A DNA stretch of 64,000 bases from NCBI GenBank assembly GCA_015179045.1, contig WHUZ01000005.1:1736001-1800000 (forward strand), written 5' to 3'. The notes under the pieces are model-generated. The model saw nothing but the letters and a program-made list of their open reading frames with translations. It searched no databases and was not told the origin of the DNA. Below, piece by piece: positions 23,601-39,608 of the stretch. Each line of letters opens with the position of its first letter. The stretch's first letter is position 1. This DNA comes from Kalaharituber pfeilii. Lineage: Eukaryota; Ascomycota; Pezizomycetes; Pezizales; Pezizaceae. Made by a program: the position numbers and the translations under genes.

Positions 23601-25242
23601 CAGCCCTGGGAGAGGAGGTTACTTGATTCAAAGCAGCAGATGTACTCGAAACATTCAAAACACTCCCCGGGAGGACTGATCTTGAGGGAAGATTTGCGGG
23701 TTTCGGGTGTGTTGGTGGACGGTAGTCAGATGGTTTCACAGTTGGGTCCGAGACTGGGGTACTTTTAGGAAGTACTGGAGAGCTTCCTTCAGAATTCTTC
23801 TTAAGAGCAGCTTCAAGCCATGACTCTTTGTTGGTCCACCGCCTTTGATCATATGTTTTGGATGGAGTAGAAGGAGGGGAGACATCTTTTTTCGGAGGAT
23901 CTGCTACAACTGGATGTATGCCTGATGTAGAATATGTTGACAAAGCAGCCACTATGGACTTTGCACGACCTCGTGGGACTACCTCCCGTTTAACAGGTTC
24001 TGGGGTGCTAGGGCGCGCATCAATAGCAGGAGAGGATTCTCGGGAACGCGTTCCTTGTGCTGATATAGAGGTGTTTTGGGAATTAGCAAATACAGGTGAA
24101 CTTGTCCTCGGTAATGAAGTCCCTGGTAGAGTTGCACTCCATCGCTTGTTGATCGAACCTTCCCTCTTCAACATAGCATTTTGAACAAAGCTTCCCATTC
24201 CTTTGGTAGGACTAGGTGTCTTTCTATCATCAAATATTCGGCCCTGACTTGGACTCATAGCAGGCTGCCGTCTATCATCGTCTGACAAACTGACGTCTTT
24301 ACCAGATGATCCCGGTTCGAAACGCATCGAGCTCGAAGTTGGAAAAAGGCTCCCTTTTGACAATCCGGGAAATCCTGCACTGTTCATAGAAGGAGAGGAT
24401 TTGTGCGATCTGACAAAACTAGCCGGCCGTTTTGCAGGCTCAGGCCCAGAACCAACATTGGCATTCACCGCCTGCGGCCCCCTGGACGACTGGGATGCCA
24501 TTCCTGGTAATGCAGTTTTCGCACGTGTGGACAACCCCTCATCTGTGCCCTTTAACAAAACCTCGGGTGAGACTTTGCGATCTGAAGTCTGCTTGAAAAA
24601 GGAGATGTCTTTTGATCCAAGGTTCCTAGCAATTTGGGAACGCCGCAACTCGATTTCAGATTCGGGGTGAAAGCTTTCATTTTTCGAACCGTTACGAGTT
24701 TCGGGTGTCGGCGCTCCTCGGGAGTCCGGTCGGCGTTGCCATGGAGCGTTGGACTCTGGTAAGGGTGCTTCTCGACCACCAGTACTTTCCTTCGGTGCTG
24801 CAGATTTTCCTGTGAGCCTCTCAAGTGCATCATTTACAGCCTCCTCTCTGGTTTGAATTGGAGTCTTTATGTCTATATTTCCCAAGTGACTTACGTCGCT
24901 TGGATCCAAAACCTGGCTGCTTCTCGCGGACCTGTAAGGGGTGTCCTTTGTCGGCGATAGTGACTTGGCGACCTCTGTACAACAGTTAGCTAGATGAAAA
25001 CACCTCCCATTCCTACAATACCTAATTGCCAGGGAATGAAACATGTTTCAACCGCCCACAGCTATAGGAGCAAGCCGTGGGTGCACAGAGTACGTACCAG
25101 CTCGTCGGGCCTTCCTCGCCTGTTGACTAGCCAAGATCTCTTCCTCAATCTTGCGAGAGCGCTCCTTGTCCTCCAGTTTATGTTGTTCATTCATCTCCCA
25201 AACCCGGTCCAGAAAGCTCTTGACACCATCGTCACTATCCAT
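20630..25242 (-). CDS. DUF4045 / gelsolin-repeat protein
   Basis: Six exons (minus): 25242-25098, 24974-22954, 22905-21637, 21584-21129, 21068-20986, 20906-20630; 1416 aa, all phases consistent. The N-terminal ~730 residues are a long Ser/Pro/Lys-rich, probably disordered region of the DUF4045 type, starting with a charged helix (DDGVKSFLDRVWEMNEQHKL) and ending with the basic RARGPKRR (727-734, across the exon 2/3 joint). Residues about 748-805 carry a degenerate repeat of KPALxxxPSxExKP. About 1055-1395 hold three gelsolin segments: one around LDVWEVTG and FYLWSGNQ, one around ILCGRSLFDG and KLYLWKGQG, and a weaker third around IYVLDAFFELY. Gelsolin modules bind, sever or cap actin. There is no villin headpiece. 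An actin-associated scaffold is the likely role; severing activity is not shown by sequence. Confidence 0.88.
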
Positions 25243-26927
25243 GTGTGTTGCAGTCGTTACGTCGTACTCTCGAGGAAGATCGTGGGCGGGGAATTAGTTT
25301 TGTTTTCCTTGTTTGGGTAGCTCCTTGTATCCGTTGGATGCAGAAACCCCAATAATATGCTGTGTATGGAGAGATAAATGCAATGCAATGCAATTATCTG
25401 AAGATCCTTCAGGATGATGACTGTGTGTGCCGTGGCGGAGGATTGATGTTGGCTGAATTCATGGTACACTTTAAATTGAGGTGTTGGTACTGTGACCAAA
25501 TTCTGGACCCCAACACTTGCTGAGTTAACGGTACTAGTCGGGACAAGGGTGCGGCTCAAGGCGAAAGGACTTGGCGTGCAGGGGGTGAAGCTTACTAATT
25601 TGTCGTTCTGAGGGTAAGAGGCTTTTGTTGCTAATTGCTATGGCTTCGCCTACGGTTGATTCAAGTCCAAGACCACTCCACCAGGCTTGCGTCCTTCTTC
25701 GCTTTTATTTTATCAGTAAGCTGAAGTGTTAGTTTGGACGTAGGTTAATCAGTTATTAATCGGTCGGCAGGCCCAAACACTAGTTCTTCCATAATATAAT
25801 GTCTGCCTTTGCAAGTTTGCCTTCATTCTTGGAAATTTAACTAGCAACATGATCATGGACTAATATGTTTCTATTTTATCTTGCTAACACCCAGAGGCAG
25901 TTGCAGCTACTTCTGTCAGGTTCATCTTGAGGAATGAACGTAGTGGCCGTAAAGATATTAAGGAAGATTTCGGGAGAAGATCGGACTGGTCAAGACGGCA
26001 CTCAGAGCGGAGGTCAAAGGGGTCAAGCAGGGCGCTCACAACCAGGCAAGCATGATGTATACGTTCACGCAGGCGTATTGTGGTAATAAGTGTCCGATGA
26101 AAGACTTCATAAGGCAAATGCAAGAAGAATGTAGAAAGCATGATGGAAATAACCACTAGTGGATGAAAGTAGTTGCGCACTTTCTTGCTGAAGGTATGTG
26201 TTGATTTAACCTATGGATGATCTTCAGATGCTGACTTTGGAGGATTGAGACTAGAAGTCGGGTTGAATTTGATGGAGTTTGCTAAATAGATATCCCGAAA
26301 ACAAAGTGATTATTGCATACGATGAAACTGTTTGTTATTTCGATTCAATAAGATAGAAGTGCAATGTGCGAGGGAGTGAATGTGGATAGTTCCGTTTTGC
26401 TCGCAATGGGGATAGATCGGTTTGCATGGGTTTCAGAATCAATAATCATTAAACAACATAAAAAGGGTAAAATTTGAACTTCGTGGATATAGTGGTTTGA
26501 GATATTACTCTATTGGGTAGGATTTTATTTCGTGATTTGTTATTCGCTAGATTCTCTTAGTTTAGTTGTGAGCAGCTACGGGATGTTGATAAGTTGGTAA
26601 ATCTGTGTAGTGATGATACGTGGTTAGAAGATTGCTGGTGAATGTGGTTGCGGACCAATTTTGGTGACTTTTTTCCTTGTCTTAGTTCATGTTATTTGTA
26701 TTCACGTTTTCACAAGAACATGTTAGTGGATGTGTCTGAGAGTTTTTCAAAGACTTTTTTGTTTTCAGGCTTTTGTATAAGATCTCGTAGTTACATTCCA
26801 CTGGTGAGCATTATAATGAGGGTCTTGGCATGAGACCACTAATTTTGTAATTCCTAGTCTCAGCACCACTATCATAGCATTGCAATTCCTAGTTCTCGGC
26901 ACCAATAATTTTATAGGCTTTGTGATA

Positions 26928-27101
26928 CAGGAGACCCTGGCTATAATGAAGGCCAAGAGTCCGACCGATTTTTTTTCACTAACCAACTAGAATAGCGAGG
27001 GCCTTTCTCTACTTGTGTAGAGTACACAAAGAATCTCGCCCATCCCTTCACTATAGCCAGGGTTTCACTATAAAGAGGTTTATTATAGCCAGTGTGACCT
27101 G
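26928..27101. mobile_element. short MITE, Tc1/pogo-like ends
   Basis: The left end reads CAGGAGACCCTGGCTATAAT and the reverse complement of the right end reads CAGGTCACACTGGCTATAAT, an imperfect terminal inverted repeat. Both ends are bordered by TA (26,926-26,927 and 27,102-27,103), the target duplication of Tc1/mariner/pogo elements. Sub-terminal GGCTATA copies recur inside. There is no coding content. Mismatches between ends show it is old. Confidence 0.6.
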
Positions 27102-28338
27102 TATTGAGCAAAGCGTTGCGGTAGCTAAGTAGTGGCGCCAAGGCAAATACGACATGACGCGTCAACTAAGTGTTTCGGCGAAACTATTATTCCGTCATTG
27201 ACTAACTGTTGCCACTACTTTTTAGGGGCTTTGCTAGTCTGGTCGTTCCAACCAGACTAGTAGGGCTTTGCATGAGACTAACTTTTTCCCGAGCTTTTAA
27301 GTCTCGAGACAGCTGGTATCATATCATACATTTCAGCCAAGCATATCATAGTGCGGCGTAGCTTAGTCACACTAAGCGTTAGTCTGGTTCATATATAAAA
27401 TAAAAAGTGTCAAGTTTGTCAAAACTCCGACTAGTACATAATCTGGTGTCACCACTAGTGTCCCTGAACGCCAAGCGTGGTACAAGGGGCAGGAGACTCT
27501 CTAGGAACCAAGTCGCATGCTTACATGGTACTCGGCGAGATCGATGGTAGAGCACTAATAGAGTGCTTCGTTTATTTTGCAATTGCTGGTTACGAGACTA
27601 TTGCAATGCTGTGATATGAGAGGCCTCGAAACTCTTTACAAGATTTTGATTCGACTTCTAATGAATAGAATGGCCTTTGATACTCTCATTGAGCGTTCCC
27701 CTCTACCTATATAAAGATGATATTTTAAACTGGATGTACGAGTAGTGCTGTGCAATGGTGCAGACCAACCACTAGGTTCGAGACTAGGTGCAGACATAGT
27801 CAGGCCAGATATATTTAATGCGTTCGATATAGGATACTAAATACACGCATAAATCAAGTACTTACATGTCTCTGGATTTTATTATGCCAGCAAAGCTGAA
27901 GTACTGGTACATATCATAAACCCAAAGAGGGTTGGCAAATGTTATAGCAATACCAAGTTCTCGTATTAACAATTTAGTCTCGGTATCCAGCCTTCGAGCG
28001 TGACCAGACTATTCGAGCGTGGCAGCGATGAAGAGCTGGAGGGTCGGGTTCCGGGACTATCAACAGACAGGTTTATCACCCTTAGACACGTTAGAGAGAA
28101 TTCAAGTGACATAACCCTTCGAGACGAAACTGAACAGCCGCTAAAAGTAGTAACCACAAATTACTGGACCAGAATAACAAATTACAAATATACACCCTCA
28201 TTGTGCTGTCACGGCAGCCGACATGAAAGCAGACGATGCCACTGCTTTCTGGTCGCAGCACCTACCTAGTCTGGTTGGTGCTGACAGGTCGACTTTACCC
28301 ATGCCCTCGCGGAACCAGACACTCCAACGGTCATAGCT

Positions 28339-28389
28339 CGTGGCCAAAGCCCCAGGCCAAGGCCCGTGGCCAAAGCCCGTGGCCAAAGC
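28339..28389. repeat. 13-bp tandem repeat
   Basis: About four imperfect copies of CGTGGCCAAAGCC. Overlapping open frames on the minus strand simply translate the repeat. Confidence 0.6.
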
Positions 28390-31300
28390 ATACGAGAAGT
28401 AGACATTCTCGGTCTCGCCACCACCACGGATACTGATACCATACACTGCAGAAAAAGGCTGTAGCATACGGCTACAAAATCCTGTTTCTTCATGCTTCCT
28501 CGGAAATACATCCTAGACCTCCCCCACACAATATCATCTATTGGCCTAGCTTGACATGGCACCTCATATATCTTGCACACTAACCTTATACCGCCCTAAT
28601 GACACTAATTTAATCAGTTATTCCTCGCACCTCTGGCACCACTTCAACCCCGCATGAACGCTAGGCACTTACGGCTACCCAGGGTTACATAGAGTTAAGA
28701 TATGGACACCCTGGTCTCCTCGGCCTGTTGTAGCCGAGTAGGCATCACTTATTTGCATCTCGGTTTTATGCTGATCGACCACTGACACTCGCAGCATCCT
28801 AGCGGTAATAAAAGATACTAGGGATTCAGTATGCCTCTGGTATGAGACTAGTGTGCCTCCCACTACGAGACTACCTCCCACTTTGAACATATGCTCCACT
28901 TTAGGTGTTTGATAAAATTCTTCATGATCTTCGTGCTAAAGAAAATAAGCTGACTTCGAAGTATAGGTGAGATTTATGGATAGTTTGGTTATCACTACTT
29001 CCTATGCATCACAAGCTGACATCACATATTTAGCTGAAAATTGTGCTTGCCGAACACTGGCGCGCCGATTGTCGGCGTTTTGGCATGTGCGACTCGGAAG
29101 TAAAGCTCAGTTTTATCCACCCAGGCAAATACTGATCTTTCATTACAATGCCACCCGCTAATGTCCGCTGTCACTAGCCACTGCAGTTTCTAAGAAGGCA
29201 GAAGGGCATACCTGGGCGCACCTGTGAGGAGATCTGCATATTATGGTAAGGGCAATGGTCTGAGCCTGGTCTTGGAGCCCTGGTTCTAGCTGTTGCAGAC
29301 TAGTACGAACATGTACGCAGCTGGGTGAGCTTATGTATGTGATGTGTGGCATAATGAAGATTATTGAGTTCAGAGCGGCACTTTAGGTGAGATTAGTGAC
29401 GAGACTAAATTGACAACAGGAGTCTGTATCGGCCTTGAAGGTCAATAACGGTTGCAGGGCTCTGAACCGAAGCTAACAAACTTGCACGCCACAAGCTTGG
29501 ACGAGGAGCGAAGAAATCCTGGTAATTAATCTGGTTGCCTGGCAATACGGATTAATGTATGTAGTCTGTTTGTAATCTGCATTCTCCTAGTACGTGATCG
29601 GAAAAGAGCAACTTCATCGGCCTCGACGCCCGTCTAATCCTTGTTTGTGACACAACCTGGGGCAATACTTGAGGCACCAGACACTTTCGATTACACTGCA
29701 TAAGTACTCTACTGTTACTGTTAGATAGAGGACATATTTAGGATACAGAGAACAAACGCCATGGCAGGGATACAAGAGGAATGATAACCCCATTATTCCA
29801 TTCCGCCACATACTAACTGCAGACAGCAAAGAAACCGTAGTAACTAAACGCACCTGATCTTAAGCTGTGAGCGCAATGCACACTTCATAATATGCGGCTT
29901 GGATATTTCGCAAAAGATCCATACTGGCCGGCAATTTTATTTTACTCTTAAAGATTATATATGCTATGGCCTTTGGAGTGCGATACCATGGCCGGGATCT
30001 CACTCTTGGGCCGGGGGAAAGAGAATCAATTTCAGTAAATTGAATCAGTAACTCCATAATCTATTATCTCGTGGAGAAACTGGGCTCTGATATTTATACG
30101 TCTGGAGCCAAAACTCATGGAACAGGATCAAAAGGAATTGGGGCATGATTTGACATCGGTTGAGAGTAACCGAGCGGATATCCCATTCACGGGCGCCCAA
30201 AAACTTCCGAAGCCTGTTGCAGCGTACTAAGAATCGCCTGACCAACAGGATCAATTCCCTTCGGTTTATGAATCCCTCCAACCGCGGTATCTTCCAACCG
30301 CTATCCTTCCTGAGGTAAAAAGTGGACTAATGGCCCATTAATTATTCAATCCTTGTCTAAATTGGCAAGAGTTTTCCGGTCAAGCAATGCAGAAACGGGG
30401 ATATTTCGAGCTAATGGTGGATGGGGTACTGATGATGGGATCCAGTGCCGGCATGCACTCAACCCCGCTAATCTTGCTCCCTGTCGGCTCTGTCGGCTGA
30501 ATGGGATCTGGATGGCTGTCGCCAACGAGATGTAAGTAGTACAATTGAGATGGTGCTACAGCCACTGCAACAGCATGTCGCACGCAGTTTCAGTGGCTTA
30601 AACAGGATTCCCATTTCCCGAAGTGGGCTCTCTGAGCGGAATGTACCGAATAATTCCTGTCACATCCTTGTTAGGCTCGTCAGGCTAGTGGAAACTTCAA
30701 GCTGTGGCCGTGGCTAATTCTGATTCGTTGTCATTAGTGAGAATCGCAGGTGAGCGCAATTGATGGGCTATGAGATATGAAACAAGATAGTTGATTTCAT
30801 TTTAGGATGGCAATGAGATGAAAAGGATTCAAGTTTGCTGAGCAAAAGGCACAGGACCAGACGAAAGTGCTGGGGCCAATTATAATGCCTCGGATAAACT
30901 GGAGCGCCTTGGTATGTACTTACCGTGACTGCCAGTCACAGAAGAAGCGGTGCCTCCGGAGGGGGAAACCCCATGCTGTAAGATCTGCAGGACATGTCGT
31001 CGATTAGTGGACTAAGGTTGTTTCCATTCTTTGCGATCGAGCCACAGACGCCCCAAAAATGTTGACATTTACTTTATCATAGTACGATTGCTTCTCAGAC
31101 TCAGATTGGGGGCGAATCTGAATTGGTAGGGAGGCAAGGAAGGCAGCCATACCTAGTCTGGTTGCCATAACCAGGTGAATCGGAATGCACCTTGGTCTCT
31201 TGGTGTGGATGTTACTGGAAGGCGAGCCGAGTCCCGATAAGATGGTAGGGTGGTAGGGAGCACCATACTCTCTCTACAAGGCTGCTGTGCTATCTGGCCA

Positions 31301-33100
31301 TTCAACCAACGACCCTGCCTGCCTTTCACGGCCTACAGTAGTGACTGCAATCAGCGTATGTGCGCTGAAGTGGACGTGGGCTACGCAGCACAGAGTCTGC
31401 TGGAATCAAATGCGTTTTCTGCAACCGCCATTGCTTCGGGTTCGAGCGTGCATTTGACAGGGTGGTCAAGCGCTGTACCTACCGAAACGGCCGCGCTGAC
31501 ATAATTGGATCCGCCGGATCTCAGGCTGTTGTAGATCCGTTTAAGCATAAGCATATGCTTTCCAAGAGCAATCTTTGCTTGCACCGGGTTTTTCCACTCC
31601 CCAAGCTGGGCATAAGCCTGGAATTGATTGGGATAGGACTAGGGGTGGTTGGAGTCGGGGAAGGGGAGAAGCGGGGAAAGCAAGTGAACGGAATCGAATG
31701 GAGAAGGCAAATCAGGGTGCCAAAGACGACCGCCGCCCTGTTTACATCTGACGGCGGTCGTGCTACCCGCTGGGTGATGAGAGGTTTTTCTGCGTGCAAG
31801 CCATCGCAGGGTTAGGGAGGATTATGAGTTGAACGCTGCGGAAGATCACTTCTATGACAGCGGCCTCGCTCGTGCAGCTTGCTTGGTAAAGTGGGCTGCT
31901 AGGACGGGGCTACCAGCAGGCCTCAGGCAGGACTATGAAGCAAATCCTGTCATTCTCGTGCTTGCCGTTGGTAGCGTCTCATATGATATGGGTAACGGAG
32001 CTGGCGTCACAGTCGCGGACAGATCCTAACCTAGAGCATAGTATACTACATCACCGTCGCCTGCGCGCGGTGCCCGTGGTGTGTAGGTCATCATTCCTTT
32101 CTGAGTTTCGCTCTGTGGTTAGTGGTGGCTATCGCAGCAATAATTTTCATTATTGCCTTCCAGTACTTGGTATTTGGTATTTCGCACGCTCCTTAGTTTA
32201 TTTTTATTTTCTGGCTCCCTTGCTTTTTCTTCCGAATTGCCTTTCTGATGCTCGTAGCACACCGCACGGAAGGGGTCTTCGGAAGCAAGAGGTTAACGTT
32301 GGTGAGACCAGGGCGGCTGGCTGCCACCAGAGGCTTAACTCACAAGGCTCCCATTGCATCTGCCTTCCTCAACCTCCGAACTGACCCAGCATCGCGGTCA
32401 ATACGCCGGGCCCTCACAACCCCCCCTCACCTCTCACCTCCACCCCCCACCCCCCCACACCAGCTCTGCTGCAAAGCCCAATTTCCCGCCTGCCTGCCTG
32501 TAGGTTCGCCCACCCACCCCCGTCTCCTTTCCTCTTGCCAGGCGCGAAAGGTAAAAAAGGAAACGGAAAGAAAAAAGAAAAAGAAAAAAAGAAAAAGGTT
32601 TTTTGGAAAAAGAAAAACAGAGAGAGAAAGGGAAAAGGTTAAGAAAAAAAGGATTAGATAAAAAGGAAAAGAAAAAACGTTTACCCTAGATGATCATGCT
32701 GTGTGGGAGCTGGGGTTCGTTCCGTCCTACAATTATCCTCGTCCTTCTTTCGCCTATTGCAGCTCTGCTCACAGTTCATCCTTCTTAGGTCAATTATATT
32801 TGATTCTTGCCTCCGGTGGTACAATTACCACTCATGATCCACGAACTTTCCCAGGCCTTTAAGTGATCACTCTGCAGCGTACGGTGTCAATATTAGACCC
32901 TACCAGAGCCCCATCACCTCCGGCGGTTTCCTAAACAGCTTCGGCGCGTTTCTGGGACAAAACATCATCACTTCTCATACTCAGAACACCTATCACCCCG
33001 CTCTGATCAGTTACAATATATCTGTTCAAGGGAGCCGAGACTTCTGAACCATCAGCTCGTCGGCATCGGCCCATTCGCGACTCCAATTGAGCTGAATTGA

Positions 33101-35664
<2,564 letters not shown>

Positions 35665-38600
35665 GGGTTACGGCTCCCCACAAATCAAACGAAGAAATGA
35701 CTCTTTGCCTTAGTTTTGATTCTTCTTCCTTCTGTACTCTTCTATTACCTTTTCTTCTATTGTTTTCTCTACCTTTCAATCAACAGCCCATCATCATTCA
35801 CCTCTCTGTTTATGAACAAGAGCAGTGGCGTTACAATATGGGGTGCCTAATTGAAGATGAATTCCTTGAACAGCATATCTAGTCGAAGGAAGCTTCTATA
35901 CCTTGTTCAATGTTACTGGTCATGTCTTACTTCTATGTCGGTATATTATTTTGTATTCTTGCCGCTAGGTACCCAAGATTTACTGGAGCATTTTGTCTTT
36001 GGTTCTGGCTTGCTGCAATTATCTTTCTACCCTTCTCTATCTCTCCAATTTTTTGTCATTCTGACTATTTCCTTTTTTTTTTTTTTTTTTTTTTCAGTTT
36101 TTATGGCGGGGCTGTTTATCGAAGTCACATCTACCTGCTTAGCGTTACTCCTCATTTCAAACGGGCCTGTATTTGTTTGGCTTGATGGGGTTAGGGTGGA
36201 ATTTGTCTGTTTCTGTATTTTTCTCCATATTGATAATTGTCATGTCAAAAGTCAATGCTGGTGTCTGGTTGGCACAACAAACCCTTGAAGAGGGAGCTCG
36301 TGTCAATTTTCGTGGTTCGTATACGTGCATGTATGCAGTGGATGGTATAATTGATCGCATAGGCGATGATGCGCGTATTACATGTGGACCTTGAACAGAA
36401 ACTTATAGGTATATATTTAGATTCTATAGAGGAGTGTACATTTTTTGATGGGCGTGGAGGTCTTTTTTTGTTTTTGCTTTTTTTTCCCTTGCAATATCCT
36501 TTACGCTTTTGTGTCCGTAAATAAGCATTTTTTGATCACGAATGGACATGATTTAGCTGATTATACGGATACGCACAAAGCTCTATTTACGTGTTAATAC
36601 AAATCTTCTAGCGGTTACATACCAGGTCGGGCCTGTCACTGACAAGAACGTAAAGTATATTAAAATGCGCCCTGCCTTCTAGCTCTTACAATACAATGGA
36701 TCGATCATGTGCATCTGTTTCGGGATTACGCAACTTTGCCCGCTCCGCCAGCTACCTTTCGGAAAGCCTGCTATAGTTACATACAGCCTGCTCGATTTCT
36801 GCACTTAGATCGATCCACGCGCTGCCGAAGCCCCGGCAGATCTAGATCTGTAATAGATGACATGCGAAGTTTGGCCAGGGGAGGTGCAGTGGGGTCTTTT
36901 TAAGCATAGAGAGTTTTCCGAGAAGCTTACTTTTGCGGCGCTTAGGCTGCACATGCGTATGGTTTGGGGTGTAAGATTTTGGGGGTGCAATTTGTGCATG
37001 GTTACACGCTTATCGAAATGTTGTTAACCGCTGGTGCTCGGGTTCACGGCTATTGGGTGTCACGTGCATCTGCTACTTCCACCCGCTGAGCGGGCTCGTT
37101 GTCCGAATCCGATAGTCAAGGGCTTCCACTACACAATTTCTGTTGTGTTTGTTTTCCGGCTCGAAGTGGCGGTGCATTTCCCCTAGGTATTGTAGTGGGT
37201 GCCAGCGCCAAGGTACCGCTGCTGCACGTTAGCTACCTTGACGTTACGTTAGTGTTGAGTAACAGACACGTCAAAATCGCAACGGTGTGCTGGCCTCTAG
37301 ATTTCGGATACGAGTGCCGAAGGGAGGCGAAATGTCTGGGTGTCAAGGCCAAAGTGCTAAAAAAAGGTGAACGTACTTATTACATTTTTCAGGGCGGCAA
37401 CCAAAGCACATGCCCGTTTTGCACGAGGGCAGGTTTGAGGTTATTTTTACGTACCTGTGAAGTCGAAAGCTTTTAGAGGTTGTAGAGGTGGAGAAGGTTT
37501 GAAGGGAGGAACCGTGAATGAAGCTCAAGGTAAGGGGTTGAAGGTAAGAGTTCACAGTTAACACTTGCGATTTTAGTTCCTTATGTTTATGGTTGGCGGA
37601 CACTCAGTTAAGGACTGTCAAACTGTCAATCTGATGATAGGCGCGAGGCTCGGTTGCTGCCGAGGCCAGGGGCGGAAAGGGACGGGCGGGCGGGAGAGTA
37701 CTGCGAGTTCTGCACCTCCCAGTTTGGGCACAGTTCAGCATTTTACTTCCGGCAAGCGTCACCGTCCAGAAGGTTATGAAAAGGGCATAACACGAAACTT
37801 TACGGGGCTTGGAATGTTTGAATCTTTCAACTAGCAGATTGGGAATACAATATGCAATCCCTTCTGCAATCTCTTCTATCTTTATCCAGCCGAGCTTTCC
37901 TTGTCGGCGCCGTCGCCACTTATGTATTGATCGACTTCAAGGTTACAGTAACTAAGATATAGTAGCCTGGCGACCCCCGGTGCCGGGGGTAAGGCGCGGT
38001 CCATTGTGGCGAACGGGTCGGGGGGAGGGCAGAGTATGACAAAAGGCATTAGGAATATATTCCCACTTCTATCGATCGAAAACATATACCTTGCAGCTCC
38101 CCCCGGCAAGTTCCTCCCCCGTCGCTGGTTGCAGACGGGCGTCATGCCTCTCAATACATTTCCCAGCCCATCTATCCATGCCTATTCCCTTGCATATGCT
38201 AGTGTTGGACCCACCATGCTCGATACCCCACTGGCAGTAGAACTTCTCATCTCGGTTGAGCAATCTCTCAAACGCGAATCTTTATGCGTATGCGCAATGC
38301 GCTAGCTCGAACCCGCTCAGAGGCGAGGTACCGGAGATCGGGTGAATTGGAGACGAGAAAAGGGTAGAGAGAGGAGCGATCTGACCTACTAGCCGTAGGC
38401 TGGCAATATGTTCGGAGCTTGAGCGGGAGATTGAGCACGTGATTGGATGAGCGCACGGGAATAACAATCGACTACGGCGAGAATAGTTCAAGATGTCACG
38501 TATGAAAGACTCTGGAATTGTGTTATACCATAGATTGGTACACCTGTCTAAGAAACATGGATTGATAGTGGCCTTGTTTATGAAAAAACATCCTGCGAGA

Positions 38601-39608
38601 TGCTGAAGATGGTAGATATTGTAGTACGTTGAGCCTCGATGGCCAGAAAAAAAAAAAAAAAAAAGGAGAAGAAGAAAAAAGGGAAATTTACTACTTTGTG
38701 GCAAGAGAACTATTATGACTTGCTAGTATAGCACTGACGTCGTATGGTATTGCCGCGACTTCATGGCGTCAACCATACATGACACAGGAAACTTTGGCCC
38801 AATCTAGATTAGCAATGTTCGAACTTCCGAACTTTATGATGGCGAACAGGACTTCAATATTCCCCTCTACGCATATATATTTTTATATCTGACCCCGGGT
38901 GACCACAATAATCTTACCATGTACAGTACTAGTATATCTATTACCACTTTGAAGTACATCAGCAGATATTTTCATATTTTTCTCCATCCAATAGCAGATA
39001 CCATTCGCATATTTTATATATTGTGGCGCACTGTGCTGTGCAAGGGAAGTAACTACATGTAGTACTATACATGGGCAGGGTATATGGGCTACGAATGAAA
39101 GATAACTTGGATATCTACTAAGTAGTATGGGGGCGGCGGGTGATTCCGCGCACTGCGCTACAGAGGACTTTAGTTTGATGGTTATTTTCTGTAAGCCAAG
39201 TACGTGATTTAAGTAAAAGTGCGTTCTGTGTTTGTGTTTTGAATTTCCTTGAGTCGAGAGAGAGAATCTACATAGTAAGCATGTATCGATCATGTGGTCA
39301 TAGAGGTCTACAACTGCTATTAAGTACTAGCATATATAGTAGTATACAGTATGATGTACATATATATATGGTATACATATCGATCCATTTCGCATGCAAG
39401 ATTGGAGCCATGGAAATGTAATGATGCTAGAGCACTAGCTTGTAAGCACGAAGCTTACAAGCTAATCTCCATATATATGCACGCATTCTACCCTGGTGTA
39501 TAAACCCCACTGTTTTGCAAGGTTTGCATCACCCTGCGTGGGGTGCATGCCTACAGCTAGCTTTTGCAAAACAGGCTCCACCTTTCTTTTCTTTTTTTTT
39601 TTGCTATA
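35665..39608. other. intergenic, no supported gene
   Basis: The first ~700 bp are T-rich and probably hold the 3' end of the Zn2Cys6 transcript, including a T run at 36,073-36,094. The remainder has only short open frames without domains. A 20-bp A run interrupted region lies near 38,648-38,664, and a perfect hairpin at 39,436-39,464. Confidence 0.5.
39436..39464. repeat. perfect 12-bp hairpin
   Basis: TAGCTTGTAAGC (39,436-39,447) is followed by the loop ACGAA and its exact reverse complement (39,453-39,464). It lies 145 bp left of the Fot1/pogo-type element. It could be a relic palindrome of an element end. No T-run follows, and no role is evident. Confidence 0.6.
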
